Translations under genes and position numbers: made by a program
Notes under the pieces: model-generated
Databases searched by the model: none
Seen by the model: only the letters and a program-made list of their open reading frames with translations
What the model was told of the DNA's origin: nothing
In this document: piece after piece, positions 43,887 through 52,033 of the stretch
Position numbering within the stretch: position 1 is the first letter of the stretch
How the letters are laid out: each line of letters opens with the position of its first letter
NCBI RefSeq assembly: GCF_024138395.1
Contig: NZ_JAMYDU010000030.1
Location: 1-52,033, forward strand
Reading direction: 5' to 3'
From: Pseudomonas mandelii
GTDB lineage: Bacteria; Pseudomonadota; Gammaproteobacteria; Pseudomonadales; Pseudomonadaceae
Length of the DNA stretch: 52,033 nucleotides

Positions 43887-44027
43887 ATCGCGGGCAAGCC
43901 CGCTCCCACAGTGTCCGTGTCGAACCCAGATTCTGTGAGCCCCCGATGAGCCTGTTGTAGCGGTGTCCGTATTGAACACTAACTCTGTGAGCCTCGCTGA
44001 ACCTGTGGGAGCGGGCTTGCCCGCGAT
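43887..44027. repeat. Widely spaced REP arms with repeated spacer
   Basis: ATCGCGGGCAAGCCCGCTCC arm at 43887-43911 and the complementary arm at 44003-44027. Between them GTGTCCGT...GAAC...CTCTGTGAGCC sequences are present twice with differences, a smaller version of the duplication after pcaC. The rest of 43622-43886 is the promoter region of the porin gene. Confidence 0.82.
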
Positions 44028-44064
44028 GGGGGCCTGCCGGCCAATACAACTTTCCCGCAGCCAA

Positions 44065-44089
44065 CAAAAAGCCCACCAATCGGTGGGCT
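44065..44089 (-). terminator. Terminator of the ttgABC operon
   Basis: Stem AGCCCACC / GGTGGGCT around GATT followed on the minus strand by TTTTTG; 18 bases after the ttgC stop. Confidence 0.88.
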
Positions 44090-44106
44090 TCGTGTTTACG
44101 GCGCTA

Positions 44107-45567
44107 TCAGAACAACTTCATCTTCGGCGCTTCTTCTTTCAACGGCTCGTTCTTCGCCGTCTGTTCATTCCAGCCACCGCCCAACGCCTTGTACAGATTG
44201 ACTGCGCTGGTCAGCTGCGCCAGACGGTCGGTGATCAGCGCCTGTTGGGCACTGAACAGCTGACGTTGGGCGTCGAGGAAGGTCAGGTTACTGTCGACAC
44301 CAATGCGGTAGCGACGCTCGGCCAGACGGTAGTAGTCCTGGTTGGCGCTGACGAAGTCACGTTGAGCCTGCAACTGTTCGGTGTAGGTCTGGCGTGCGGC
44401 CAGGCCATCGGCGACTTCCTGGAAGGCCGTTTGAATGGACTTCTCGTAGTTCGCCACGCCGATGTCTTTCTGGATTTTGGAGTAATCCAGGCTGGCGCGC
44501 AGGCTGCCGGCGTTGAAGATCGGCAGGTTGATTTGCGGCTGGAACAACCAGGTGCCGGAACCGCCCTTGAACAGACCGGACAGGTCTGGGCTCAGAGAGC
44601 CGGCATTGGCGGTCAGGCTGACGCTTGGGAAGAACGCAGCCCGTGCCGCGCCGATATTGGCGTTGGCAGCCTTGAGGTTGTACTCGGCCTGAAGGATGTC
44701 CGGACGGCGTTGCAGCAAGTCCGATGGCAGGCCGGCCGGCACTTCGCTCAGCACGTCATCCGACAGTGGCTTGGCCGCTTGCAGATTGGCCGGGATGCCG
44801 GTGCCGAGCAGCAGCACCAGGCTGTTTTCATCCTGGGCGACCTGACGGGTATAACGAGCCAGTTGCGCACGGGCGTTTTCCACCGAGGTACGCGACTGGG
44901 CCAGATCCAGCGCCGAGGCTACACCCACTTCGTTGCTGCGCGAGGTGAGCTTGAAGCTCTCCTCGTAGGCACCGAGGGTTTCCTGGGTGAGTTTCAGCAG
45001 CTCCTTGTCGGCCTGCCAGGTCAGGTAGGCATTGGCCACACTGGCCACCAGGCTGATCTGCGTGCTGCGACGTGCTTCTTCAGTGGCGAAGTACTTCTGC
45101 AGGGCTTCTTCGCTCAGGCTGCGAACCCGACCGAACAGGTCGAGTTCATAGGCGCTGATGCCGACGGTGGCCGAGTAGGAACTGCTGATGGCTGCTTCAC
45201 CGGTTTGCGAGGCCCGTGCCGGAACTCGCTGACGGCTGCCGCTGCCGTTGGCCGAAACGGCCGGGAACAGATCGGCACGCTGAATGCGGTACTGAGCCGC
45301 ATAAGCGTCGATGTTCAGCGCCGCGACGCGCAGGTCACGGTTGTTCTCCAGCGCGGTCTGAATCAGCTGTTGCAGCGCCGGGTCGTGGAAAAACTGCTTC
45401 CAGCCCTGTTCGGCGGCGGCCTGGCTAGGCGCCTGGGACGGCGAATACGCCGGGCCTTGCGGGTATTGGCCCGCCACCGGTGCTTCAGGCTGCTGATAGT
45501 CGGGTATCAGCGAGCAGCCGCTCAGCACGAAGGCGGCGACTGCGATGGAGAGTAGCGACTTGCTCAT
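44107..45567 (-). CDS. ttgC: Outer-membrane efflux channel TtgC (OprM/EmhC type)
   Basis: A 486-aa TolC-like outer-membrane lipoprotein. Lipobox VLSGC with Cys at about 18. Two OEP repeats follow (AEQGWKQFFHDPALQQLIQT, then YKALGGGWNEQTAKNE at the end). It forms the exit duct for the TtgB pump. The start overlaps the ttgB stop by one base. Confidence 0.93.
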   Translation of the reverse strand: MSKSLLSIAVAAFVLSGCSLIPDYQQPEAPVAGQYPQGPAYSPSQAPSQAAAEQGWKQFFHDPALQQLIQTALENNRDLRVAALNIDAYAAQYRIQRADLFPAVSANGSGSRQRVPARASQTGEAAISSSYSATVGISAYELDLFGRVRSLSEEALQKYFATEEARRSTQISLVASVANAYLTWQADKELLKLTQETLGAYEESFKLTSRSNEVGVASALDLAQSRTSVENARAQLARYTRQVAQDENSLVLLLGTGIPANLQAAKPLSDDVLSEVPAGLPSDLLQRRPDILQAEYNLKAANANIGAARAAFFPSVSLTANAGSLSPDLSGLFKGGSGTWLFQPQINLPIFNAGSLRASLDYSKIQKDIGVANYEKSIQTAFQEVADGLAARQTYTEQLQAQRDFVSANQDYYRLAERRYRIGVDSNLTFLDAQRQLFSAQQALITDRLAQLTSAVNLYKALGGGWNEQTAKNEPLKEEAPKMKLF

Positions 45568-48500
45568 TAGCCAGCCTCTTTAGAAGGTTCAATAGCGTCA
45601 TCCTGGTCAGCGATTTTGCGCTGGCCCATGGACGACACGGTGACGAAGAACAATGGGACCCAGAAGATCGCCAGCACAGTGGCCGTGATCATACCGCCAA
45701 TCACCCCGGTACCGATCGCATGTTGGCTACCTGAACCTGCGCCCGTGGAAATGGCCAGTGGAACCACACCGAGCACGAAGGCGAGCGAGGTCATGATGAT
45801 CGGCCGCAAACGCATCCGGCAGGCTTCGATCGCGGCATCGCGCAGGCTACGTCCTTGCTCATGCAGTTCCTTGGCGAACTCGACGATTAGAATGGCGTTT
45901 TTTGCCGCCAGACCGATCGTGGTCAACAGCCCCACCTGGAAGTACACGTCGTTGGACAGGCCGCGCAAGCTGGTCGCCATCAGCGCGCCGATGATCCCCA
46001 GCGGTACCACCAGCATCACCGCGATCGGAATCGACCAGCTTTCATACAACGCTGCCAGACACAGGAACACCATCAGCAGCGACAAAGCGTACAACGCTGG
46101 CGCTTGCGAGCCGGACAGACGTTCCTCGTACGACAGGCCCGTCCAGGAAATACCGACACCGGCCGGCAGTTTCCTGGCCAGGGCTTCGACTTCGGCCATC
46201 GCTTCACCGGTGGAATAACCTGGCGCCGGGGCACCGAGGATTTCCATCGCTTCCACGCCGTTGTAACGGGCCAGTTTCGGCGAACCGTAGATCCACTCAC
46301 CCTTGGCGAACGCCGAGAACGGAACCATGGTGCCGGCGCTGTTGCGCACGTACCACTTCTTCAGGTCTTCGGGGCTCATGCGAGCGCCAGGCAGGCCTTG
46401 GATGTAAACCTTCTTCACGCGACCGCGGTCGATGAAGTCGTTCACATAGCTACTGCCCAGGGCAATCGACAGGGTGTTGTTGATGTCGGTGAGGGTCACG
46501 CCCAGGGCGCTGGCCTTCTCATCGTCGATTTCCAGCTGGTATTGCGGCTCGTCGTTCAGACCGTTGGGACGGACTTGCGACAGGACCTTGCTTTGCGCCG
46601 CCATGCCGAGGAACTGGTTACGGGCTTCCATCAGCTTGTCGTGACCGATGCCGGCGCGGTCCTGAAGGAACACGTCGAAACCGGTGGCGTTACCGAGTTC
46701 CAGTACCGCCGGTGGCGCGAAGGCAAACACCATGGCGTCGCGGAAGGTAAAGAAGTGCTGTTGGGCACGGGCCGCCAGCTTGAACACGCTGTTGTCGGCG
46801 TTACGTTCTTCCCACGGTTTGAGCATGATGAACGCCATACCCGAACTCTGACCACGACCGGCGAAGTTGAAGCCGGTCACGGTAAACACCGAGGCCACCG
46901 CGTCGCCTTCACCGCCTTCCTTGCTCGGACGCAGCAGGAATTCGCGCATTTCGTCCACGACCACTTGCGTGCGTTGGGCACTGGAACCGGCCGGGGTCTG
47001 CACTTGGGCGAACAGTACGCCCTGGTCTTCTTCCGGCAGGAACGCCGTTGGAATACGGGTGAACAGCCAGATCATGCCGACTACGATGATCAGGTATGCC
47101 AGCAGGTACGGAGCCTTGTGCGCGAGCATGTTGCCCACGCCGCGCTCGTAGCTTTTGACGCCACGGTCGAAGCTGCGGTTGAACCAGCCGAAGAAGCCAC
47201 GTTTCGGCGTGCCGTGCTCACCTTTCGGAATCGCCTTGAGCATGGTCGCGCAGAGCGCCGGGGTGAAGATCAACGCCACCAATACCGACAGGGCCATGGC
47301 CGAGACGATGGTGATCGAGAACTGCTTGTAGATCACGCCGGTGGAACCACTGAAGAACGCCATCGGCAGCAGTACCGCCGACAGCACCAGGGCGATACCG
47401 ACCAGGGCACCCTGGATCTGCCCCATGGATTTCTTGGTGGCCTCCTTGGGTGACAGGCCTTCTTCGCTCATGACCCGTTCGACGTTTTCCACCACGACGA
47501 TGGCATCGTCCACCAGCAAGCCGATGGCCAACACCATACCGAACATGGTCAGGGTGTTGATGCTGAAGCCGAACGCCGCGAGGATCCCGAACGTACCCAG
47601 CAACACCACCGGCACGGTCATCGTGGTGATGACGGTGGCGCGGAAGTTTTGCAGGAACAGGAACATCACCAGGAACACCAGCACGATCGCTTCGACCAGG
47701 GTTTCAACCACACCCTTGATCGACTCGGTCACCACCGGAGTGGTGTCGTACGGGAACACCACTTCCATCCCTTCCGGGAAGAATGGCTTGAGGGTGTCAA
47801 TGGTATTGCGCAGGGCTTTTGCGGTGTCGAGGGCGTTGGCACCGTTGGCCAGTTTCACCGCCAGACCGGAGGCCGGGGCGCCGTTGAACTGGGCGCTGAT
47901 CGAGTAGTTTTCGCCACCCAGACCAACTTCCGCAACGTCGCCGACGCGCACTTGCGAGCCGTCCTTATTGACCTTCAGCAGGATCGCCTTGAACTGCTCG
48001 GCGGTCTGCAGACGGGTCTTGCCGATGATCGTTGCGTTCAGTTGCTGGTTGGGCAGGGCAGGCAAGCCGCCGAGTTGACCGGACGAGACCTGGACGTTCT
48101 GCGCCGCGATGGCGGTTTTCACATCTACCGGGGTCAGGTTGAAGTTGTTCAACTTGGCCGGGTCGAGCCAGATCCGCATCGCGTACTGGGCACCGAAGAC
48201 CTGGAAGTCACCGACACCGGCCGTGCGCGAGATCGGGTCCTGCATGTTCGACACGATGTAGTTGGACAGGTCGTCCTTGGTCATGCTGCCGTCGCGCGAC
48301 ACCACGCCGATAACCATCAGGAAGTTTTTCACCGACTTGGTCACGCGGATGCCCTGTTGCTGCACTTCTTGCGGCAGCAGAGGGGTGGCCAGGTTCAGTT
48401 TGTTCTGGACCTGAACCTGCGCGGTATCGGAGTTGGTGCCCTGCTCGAAGGTCGCGGTAATGGTCATGTTGCCGTCGGAGTTACTTTCCGACGAGACATA

Positions 48501-48728
48501 ACGCAGGTTATCGATACCGTTGAGTTGTTGTTCGATCACCTGCACCACGGTGTCCTGCACGGTTTGTGCAGACGCGCCTGGGTAGGTCACCGAGATCGCA
48601 ATGGCCGGAGGCGCAATGCTCGGGTATTGGTTGATCGGCAGTTTGAGGATCGATAGAGCCCCGACCAGCATAATCACCAGGGCAATTACCCAGGCGAAAA
48701 TCGGACGGTCGATAAAAAATTTCGACAT
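45567..48728 (-). CDS. ttgB: RND multidrug efflux pump TtgB (MexB/EmhB type)
   Basis: A 1053-aa hydrophobic/amphiphilic efflux-1 family pump, 12 membrane helices and two large periplasmic loops. The proton relay Asp pair is in GLLVDDAIVVVENVERV near 407. PVAQYPSIAPPA-like start reads LPINQYPSIAPPAIAISV. It exports antibiotics, solvents and aromatics in proton antiport. Full length. Confidence 0.95.
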   Translation of the reverse strand: MSKFFIDRPIFAWVIALVIMLVGALSILKLPINQYPSIAPPAIAISVTYPGASAQTVQDTVVQVIEQQLNGIDNLRYVSSESNSDGNMTITATFEQGTNSDTAQVQVQNKLNLATPLLPQEVQQQGIRVTKSVKNFLMVIGVVSRDGSMTKDDLSNYIVSNMQDPISRTAGVGDFQVFGAQYAMRIWLDPAKLNNFNLTPVDVKTAIAAQNVQVSSGQLGGLPALPNQQLNATIIGKTRLQTAEQFKAILLKVNKDGSQVRVGDVAEVGLGGENYSISAQFNGAPASGLAVKLANGANALDTAKALRNTIDTLKPFFPEGMEVVFPYDTTPVVTESIKGVVETLVEAIVLVFLVMFLFLQNFRATVITTMTVPVVLLGTFGILAAFGFSINTLTMFGMVLAIGLLVDDAIVVVENVERVMSEEGLSPKEATKKSMGQIQGALVGIALVLSAVLLPMAFFSGSTGVIYKQFSITIVSAMALSVLVALIFTPALCATMLKAIPKGEHGTPKRGFFGWFNRSFDRGVKSYERGVGNMLAHKAPYLLAYLIIVVGMIWLFTRIPTAFLPEEDQGVLFAQVQTPAGSSAQRTQVVVDEMREFLLRPSKEGGEGDAVASVFTVTGFNFAGRGQSSGMAFIMLKPWEERNADNSVFKLAARAQQHFFTFRDAMVFAFAPPAVLELGNATGFDVFLQDRAGIGHDKLMEARNQFLGMAAQSKVLSQVRPNGLNDEPQYQLEIDDEKASALGVTLTDINNTLSIALGSSYVNDFIDRGRVKKVYIQGLPGARMSPEDLKKWYVRNSAGTMVPFSAFAKGEWIYGSPKLARYNGVEAMEILGAPAPGYSTGEAMAEVEALARKLPAGVGISWTGLSYEERLSGSQAPALYALSLLMVFLCLAALYESWSIPIAVMLVVPLGIIGALMATSLRGLSNDVYFQVGLLTTIGLAAKNAILIVEFAKELHEQGRSLRDAAIEACRMRLRPIIMTSLAFVLGVVPLAISTGAGSGSQHAIGTGVIGGMITATVLAIFWVPLFFVTVSSMGQRKIADQDDAIEPSKEAG

Positions 48729-48731
48729 GGT

Positions 48732-49889
48732 TTACTCCCCTTTGCCGCCGACAGCTGTATTAGCTGCCTGTGCGGGGGCCGGGCTCTTTATGCCAACGTT
48801 AGTGGCTTCAGTGGCCTTGACTTCAACGCCAGGTCTGACGAATTGAAGCCCTTCGGTGATCACGCGATCGCCTGCCTTCAGACCGTCTTCAATCAGCCAT
48901 TGGTTGCCGACGGTGCGGCTGGCCTTGAGCTGACGCAGTTCGACCTTGTTGTCCGGACCGACGACCAACGCGGTCGGAGAGCCTTTGAGGTCGCGGGTCA
49001 CGCCTTGTTGCGGGGCCAGAATCGCCGCGCTGTCCACACCGGCCTGCAACTGGGCGTGAACGAACATGCCCGGCAGCAGGGTGTGATCAGGGTTCGGGAA
49101 CACGGCACGCAGGGTCACGGAGCCGGTGGTCTGGTCAACCGAAACTTCGGAGAACTCGAGCTTGCCATCCAGCGTGTACTGGCTGCCGTCTTCGAGCGTC
49201 AGCTTGACCGCGGCGGCATTATCGCCAGCCTTTTGCAGGCGACCGCTTTCCAGCTCGCGGCGCAGCTCAAGCAGCTCCACTGAAGACTGGGTGACGTCGA
49301 CGTAGATCGGGTCCAGTTGCTGGATGACGGCCATGGCGTCGGTCTGGCCATTGCTGACCAGCGCGCCTTCCGTCACAGACGAACGGCCGATGCGACCGGA
49401 GATCGGTGCGTAAACCTTGGTGTAGCGCACGTTGATCTGGGCGCTTTGCAGGGACGCTTCCGATTGCAGGCGGTTGGCCAGCGCGGTGTCGTATTCCTGA
49501 CGGCTGACAGCCTGTTCGTCGACCAGTTGCTTGTAGCGGTCGGAGATCGACTTGGTCGAACGCAGGTTGGCTTCGGCGCTTTTCAGGGTCGCGTCATAGA
49601 CCGATGGGTCGATCTGATAAAGCTGCTGACCGGCCTTGACGTCGCCGCCTTCCTTGAACAGTCGCTTGAGAATGATGCCGTTGACCTGTGGGCGAACTTC
49701 GGCGATGCGGAACGCACTGGTGCGCCCCGGAAGTTCGGACGTCAGGGTGAAGGCTTGAGGTTGCAGGGTTACGACGCCGACCTGAGGGGTTGGTGCGGCA
49801 GGTGCCGCCTCTTCCTTTTTACATCCGCTGAGCAGCGATGCCAGGGCGACGGCAGTAACCAGAGCGGTAACAGCTGGCTTGAATTGCAT
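48732..49889 (-). CDS. ttgA: RND periplasmic adaptor TtgA (MexA/EmhA type)
   Basis: A 385-aa membrane fusion lipoprotein. Lipobox LLSGC (Cys at about 23), then lipoyl, alpha-hairpin (SDRYKQLVDEQAVSRQEYDT) and beta-barrel parts in order. It links TtgB to TtgC. First gene of the operon, three bases before ttgB, transcribed divergently from ttgR. Confidence 0.95.
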   Translation of the reverse strand: MQFKPAVTALVTAVALASLLSGCKKEEAAPAAPTPQVGVVTLQPQAFTLTSELPGRTSAFRIAEVRPQVNGIILKRLFKEGGDVKAGQQLYQIDPSVYDATLKSAEANLRSTKSISDRYKQLVDEQAVSRQEYDTALANRLQSEASLQSAQINVRYTKVYAPISGRIGRSSVTEGALVSNGQTDAMAVIQQLDPIYVDVTQSSVELLELRRELESGRLQKAGDNAAAVKLTLEDGSQYTLDGKLEFSEVSVDQTTGSVTLRAVFPNPDHTLLPGMFVHAQLQAGVDSAAILAPQQGVTRDLKGSPTALVVGPDNKVELRQLKASRTVGNQWLIEDGLKAGDRVITEGLQFVRPGVEVKATEATNVGIKSPAPAQAANTAVGGKGE

Positions 49890-49975
49890 GAAGATCCTCG
49901 GTCAGGCGCGCACATTGCGCACAAGAAATGTGGAAGGTTAAAAAATTTTTGCCGGGTGGATAAGTAGCTTGCTAA

Positions 49976-50007
49976 GGAATATACTTACGTTCATGGTTGT
50001 TTGTAAA
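49976..50007. promoter_or_regulatory. TtgR operator
   Basis: On the minus strand the site contains TTTACAAACAACCATGAACG then TAAGTATATTCC, nearly the published P. putida TtgR operator, with TTAC and GTAA half sites. It lies in the ttgA/ttgR divergent promoter region (264 bases). Occupancy by TtgR would repress both; binding of phenolics or antibiotics releases it. Confidence 0.85.
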
Positions 50008-50154
50008 GACCTTGGCGGTGTATCCACACGGTTACAAAAGCCGTTCAAAGGTTCGAATTGCAGGCCGGAGTCGAAGCCCGAGAGCGTTCGCCCCACTTTT
50101 ATTCAGCTGATCTTCAGACATCGCTGAAGCACCCCTGATTGAGGTTTTACTGCC

Positions 50155-50787
50155 ATGGTCCGTCGTACCAAAGAGGAAGCTCAAGAAACCCGAAGCCAGA
50201 TACTCGAAGCGGCAGAAAAAGCCTTTTACGAGCGGGGCGTGGCCCGCACGACGCTGGCGGATATCGCTACCCTGGCCGGCGTGACGCGCGGGGCCATTTA
50301 CTGGCATTTCAGTAACAAGGCGGATCTGGTGCAGGCGATGCTCGATACCTTGCATGAGCCGCTGGATGAAATGGCCAAGGCCAGTGAAAGCGAAGATGAA
50401 CTCGATCCGCTGGGCTGCATGCGCAAGCTGCTGATTCATTTGTTTCATCAAGTGGCCCTGGACCCGAAAACCCGACGCATCAACGAGATTCTGTTTCATA
50501 AGTGCGAGTTCACCGATGAAATGTGCGATCTGCGCCAGCAGCGCCGAACGGCCAGTCTCGATTGCAATGTGCGAATCGCTCTGGCCCTGAGTAATGCTGT
50601 GAATCGCGGGCAGTTGCCGGAAAACCTCGACACTGCCCGCGCGGCCATCAGCCTGCATGCGTACATCGATGGCATCCTGTATCAGTGGCTGTTGGCTCCC
50701 GACAGTTTTCAACTGCACACCGAAGCCGAGCGTTGCGTCGATACAGGGTTGGATATGCTGCGCTTGAGTCCCAGCCTGCGCAATTGA
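50155..50787 (+). CDS. ttgR: TetR-family repressor TtgR (AcrR-like)
   Basis: A 210-aa repressor. The N-terminal HTH (about 30-60) reads TTLADIATLAGVTRGAIYWH then FSNKADL. The C-terminal domain is the TtgR ligand pocket type. The divergent ttgABC operon and the operator identify it. The start at 50155 gives the normal length. Confidence 0.93.
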   Translation: MVRRTKEEAQETRSQILEAAEKAFYERGVARTTLADIATLAGVTRGAIYWHFSNKADLVQAMLDTLHEPLDEMAKASESEDELDPLGCMRKLLIHLFHQVALDPKTRRINEILFHKCEFTDEMCDLRQQRRTASLDCNVRIALALSNAVNRGQLPENLDTARAAISLHAYIDGILYQWLLAPDSFQLHTEAERCVDTGLDMLRLSPSLRN

Positions 50788-50949
50788 AACAAAATGCGTA
50801 ATTGGATCCGTTTGTGTCAAGGCTTGAAGCGGGTCAATGTGCCTGCTTCGCTCGCCTTTCTTTAATGGGGTGCTTTTATATACGTACGTTTGCTACGTTG
50901 ATAGGTAGCGAGCTACGTATTTTGTAGGGATTTTGTGTCGAGTGTGTGA

Positions 50950-51831
50950 ATGAATGTTAACAACCCGGGCTACAAGGGCGCCGAGCAGCCGATCAAGGGT
51001 ATCGCGCTGATCTGCCTGGCGGTGTTGTTGTTCGCCAGTCACGACACGTTGTCCAAGTACCTGTCCGGGTTCTATCCGATCGTAATGGTGGTTTGGGCAC
51101 GCTACGTAGTGCACACCTTGTTGATGCTGATGATTTTCGTGCCACGCAGTGGTTTCTCGGTGGTAGTGCGCACCAAGCGCCCCGGTTTGCAGTTATTACG
51201 CGCCCTGTGCCTGATCGGCACCAGTCTGTTTTTCACTACCGGCCTGCGTTACATCCCCTTGGCTGAGGCCACGGCCGTCACCTTTCTTGCCCCTTTGTTG
51301 GTGACCGCATTGTCCGTACCGTTGCTGCATGAGCGGGTAACCCGCAATCAGTGGCTGGCGGTGCTGGGTGGGTTTGTCGGCGTGTTGATCGTCGTGCGGC
51401 CCGGCGGTGCGCTGTTCACCCCGGCGATTCTGCTGCCGCTGTGTTCGGCGTTGTGTTTTGGCTTTTATCAATTGCTCACCCGCCTGCTCAGCGGTATCGA
51501 CAGTCCGACCACCAGCAACTTTCTTACCGGCATTCTCAACAGCCTGATCATGACGGCGCTGGTGCCGTTCTTTTGGACGCCGACGCTGCTGCACGGCCTG
51601 TTCATGATTGGGCTGGGTACTTGTGGCATGCTCGGTCACATGCTGCTGACCCAAGCCTTTCGCCATGCAGCGCCTGCGATGCTGGCACCCTTCAGTTACG
51701 GGCAGATTCTGTTTGCCGGGATCTACGGCTATTTAATCTTCGACCATGCCCCGGACAGCTTCGGCGTGATCGGGATCACGGTGATTTGCCTCAGTGGCCT
51801 TGCGGTCGCCTGGGGACAGCGCAAGCGCTGA
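50950..51831 (+). CDS. EamA/DMT-family transporter
   Basis: A 293-aa inner-membrane protein with ten hydrophobic segments in two EamA repeats (first half about 18-145, second 155-290), including GLRYIPLAEATAVTFLAPLL with the conserved Glu. These transporters export or import metabolites such as amino acids; the substrate is unknown. No linked genes; it follows ttgR on the same strand after 160 bases. Confidence 0.85.
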   Translation: MNVNNPGYKGAEQPIKGIALICLAVLLFASHDTLSKYLSGFYPIVMVVWARYVVHTLLMLMIFVPRSGFSVVVRTKRPGLQLLRALCLIGTSLFFTTGLRYIPLAEATAVTFLAPLLVTALSVPLLHERVTRNQWLAVLGGFVGVLIVVRPGGALFTPAILLPLCSALCFGFYQLLTRLLSGIDSPTTSNFLTGILNSLIMTALVPFFWTPTLLHGLFMIGLGTCGMLGHMLLTQAFRHAAPAMLAPFSYGQILFAGIYGYLIFDHAPDSFGVIGITVICLSGLAVAWGQRKR

Positions 51832-51898
51832 CAAGATCCATCTTTTGATCTTCCATACGCAAAAGTCCTAATGCCAATCAGTTAAGCCGTAATGCGAT

Positions 51899-52033
51899 CT
51901 GTAGCAGCTGGCGAAGCCTGCGTTCGGCTGCGTAGCAGTCGTAAAATCAGCGATCGCGGTATGTCAGGCAGACCGCATCAGCCGGATTCACGACTGCTTC
52001 GCAGCCGAACGCAGGCTTCGCCAGCTGCTACAG
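51899..52033. repeat. Long inverted repeat at right window edge
   Basis: Arms of 43 bases at 51899-51941 and 51991-52033 (CTGTAGCAGCTGGCGAAGCC start) match with one difference. The 49-base loop contains GCGGT / ACCGC. It is a REP-like element of a different family from the others in this window, and it may continue past the edge. Confidence 0.88.

Noticed and set aside
46104..47453. A 449-codon plus-strand frame opposite ttgB
   Set aside because: Antisense shadow of the RND pump gene with no recognisable domain.

Overview
The window reads as a chromosomal segment of a fluorescent-group Pseudomonas. It has high-GC, strongly biased codon use, a P. putida/P. aeruginosa style gene complement (bra/liv, pca, ttg, rapA, ccoM), and many intergenic REP/BIME hairpins of the kinds typical of P. 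fluorescens relatives (arms such as GTAGGAGCTGCCGAAGGCTGCGATC and TGTGGGAGCGGGCTTGCCCGCGA). No tRNA, rRNA, CRISPR array, transposase or integrase gene was seen. Both window edges lie inside repeat hairpins.

Layout. 0-8.6 kb: an S-type-pyocin-like toxin with a colicin E3-type rRNase tip and a small overlapping putative immunity gene; nhaA; a PLP enzyme of the cysteine synthase fold; an FAD dehydrogenase; a lipoprotein; and a divergent SDR/LysR pair. 8.8-11.3 kb: a complete bufferin (copper-buffering RiPP) operon, bufA1-bufB-bufC-doxX, read leftward. 11.5-12.6 kb: a RES/Xre toxin-antitoxin pair flanked on both sides by copies of one REP pair. 12.8-17.8 kb: the braCDEFG (livKHMGF) branched-chain amino acid ABC operon, read leftward. 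18-25 kb: a DUF2288 gene, an unusual 731-746 aa tubulin/FtsZ-like GTPase, a membrane MHYT-GGDEF-EAL c-di-GMP protein and a spinster-type MFS transporter. 25-31.7 kb: rapA, small Pseudomonas proteins including a 38-aa CcoM-like cbb3 oxidase subunit, and a Pit phosphate transporter.

32-43.6 kb is a consolidated protocatechuate island: pcaR, pcaK, pcaIJF-HG, pcaBDC and an OprD-family porin. It supports uptake of aromatic acids across both membranes, ring cleavage (PcaHG), muconate/lactone processing (PcaB, PcaC, PcaD) and thiolysis to succinyl-CoA and acetyl-CoA (PcaIJ, PcaF). Three inverted repeats with a CGATAA(A/T)CG core lie before pcaR, pcaK and pcaI and look like PcaR operators. 44-52 kb holds the ttgABC RND multidrug efflux operon, divergent from its TetR repressor ttgR, with a recognisable TtgR operator between them, followed by an EamA-family transporter.

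The most unusual items are the orphan tubulin-like GTPase, the E3-type toxin with a non-E3-looking immunity gene and no obvious receptor-binding domain, the bufferin operon with an ECF-like promoter, the REP-flanked RES/Xre pair, a 16-bp perfect palindrome upstream of braC, and a 133-bp tandemly duplicated BIME after pcaC. Assignments rest on reading protein motifs and DNA symmetry by eye; no database search was run.
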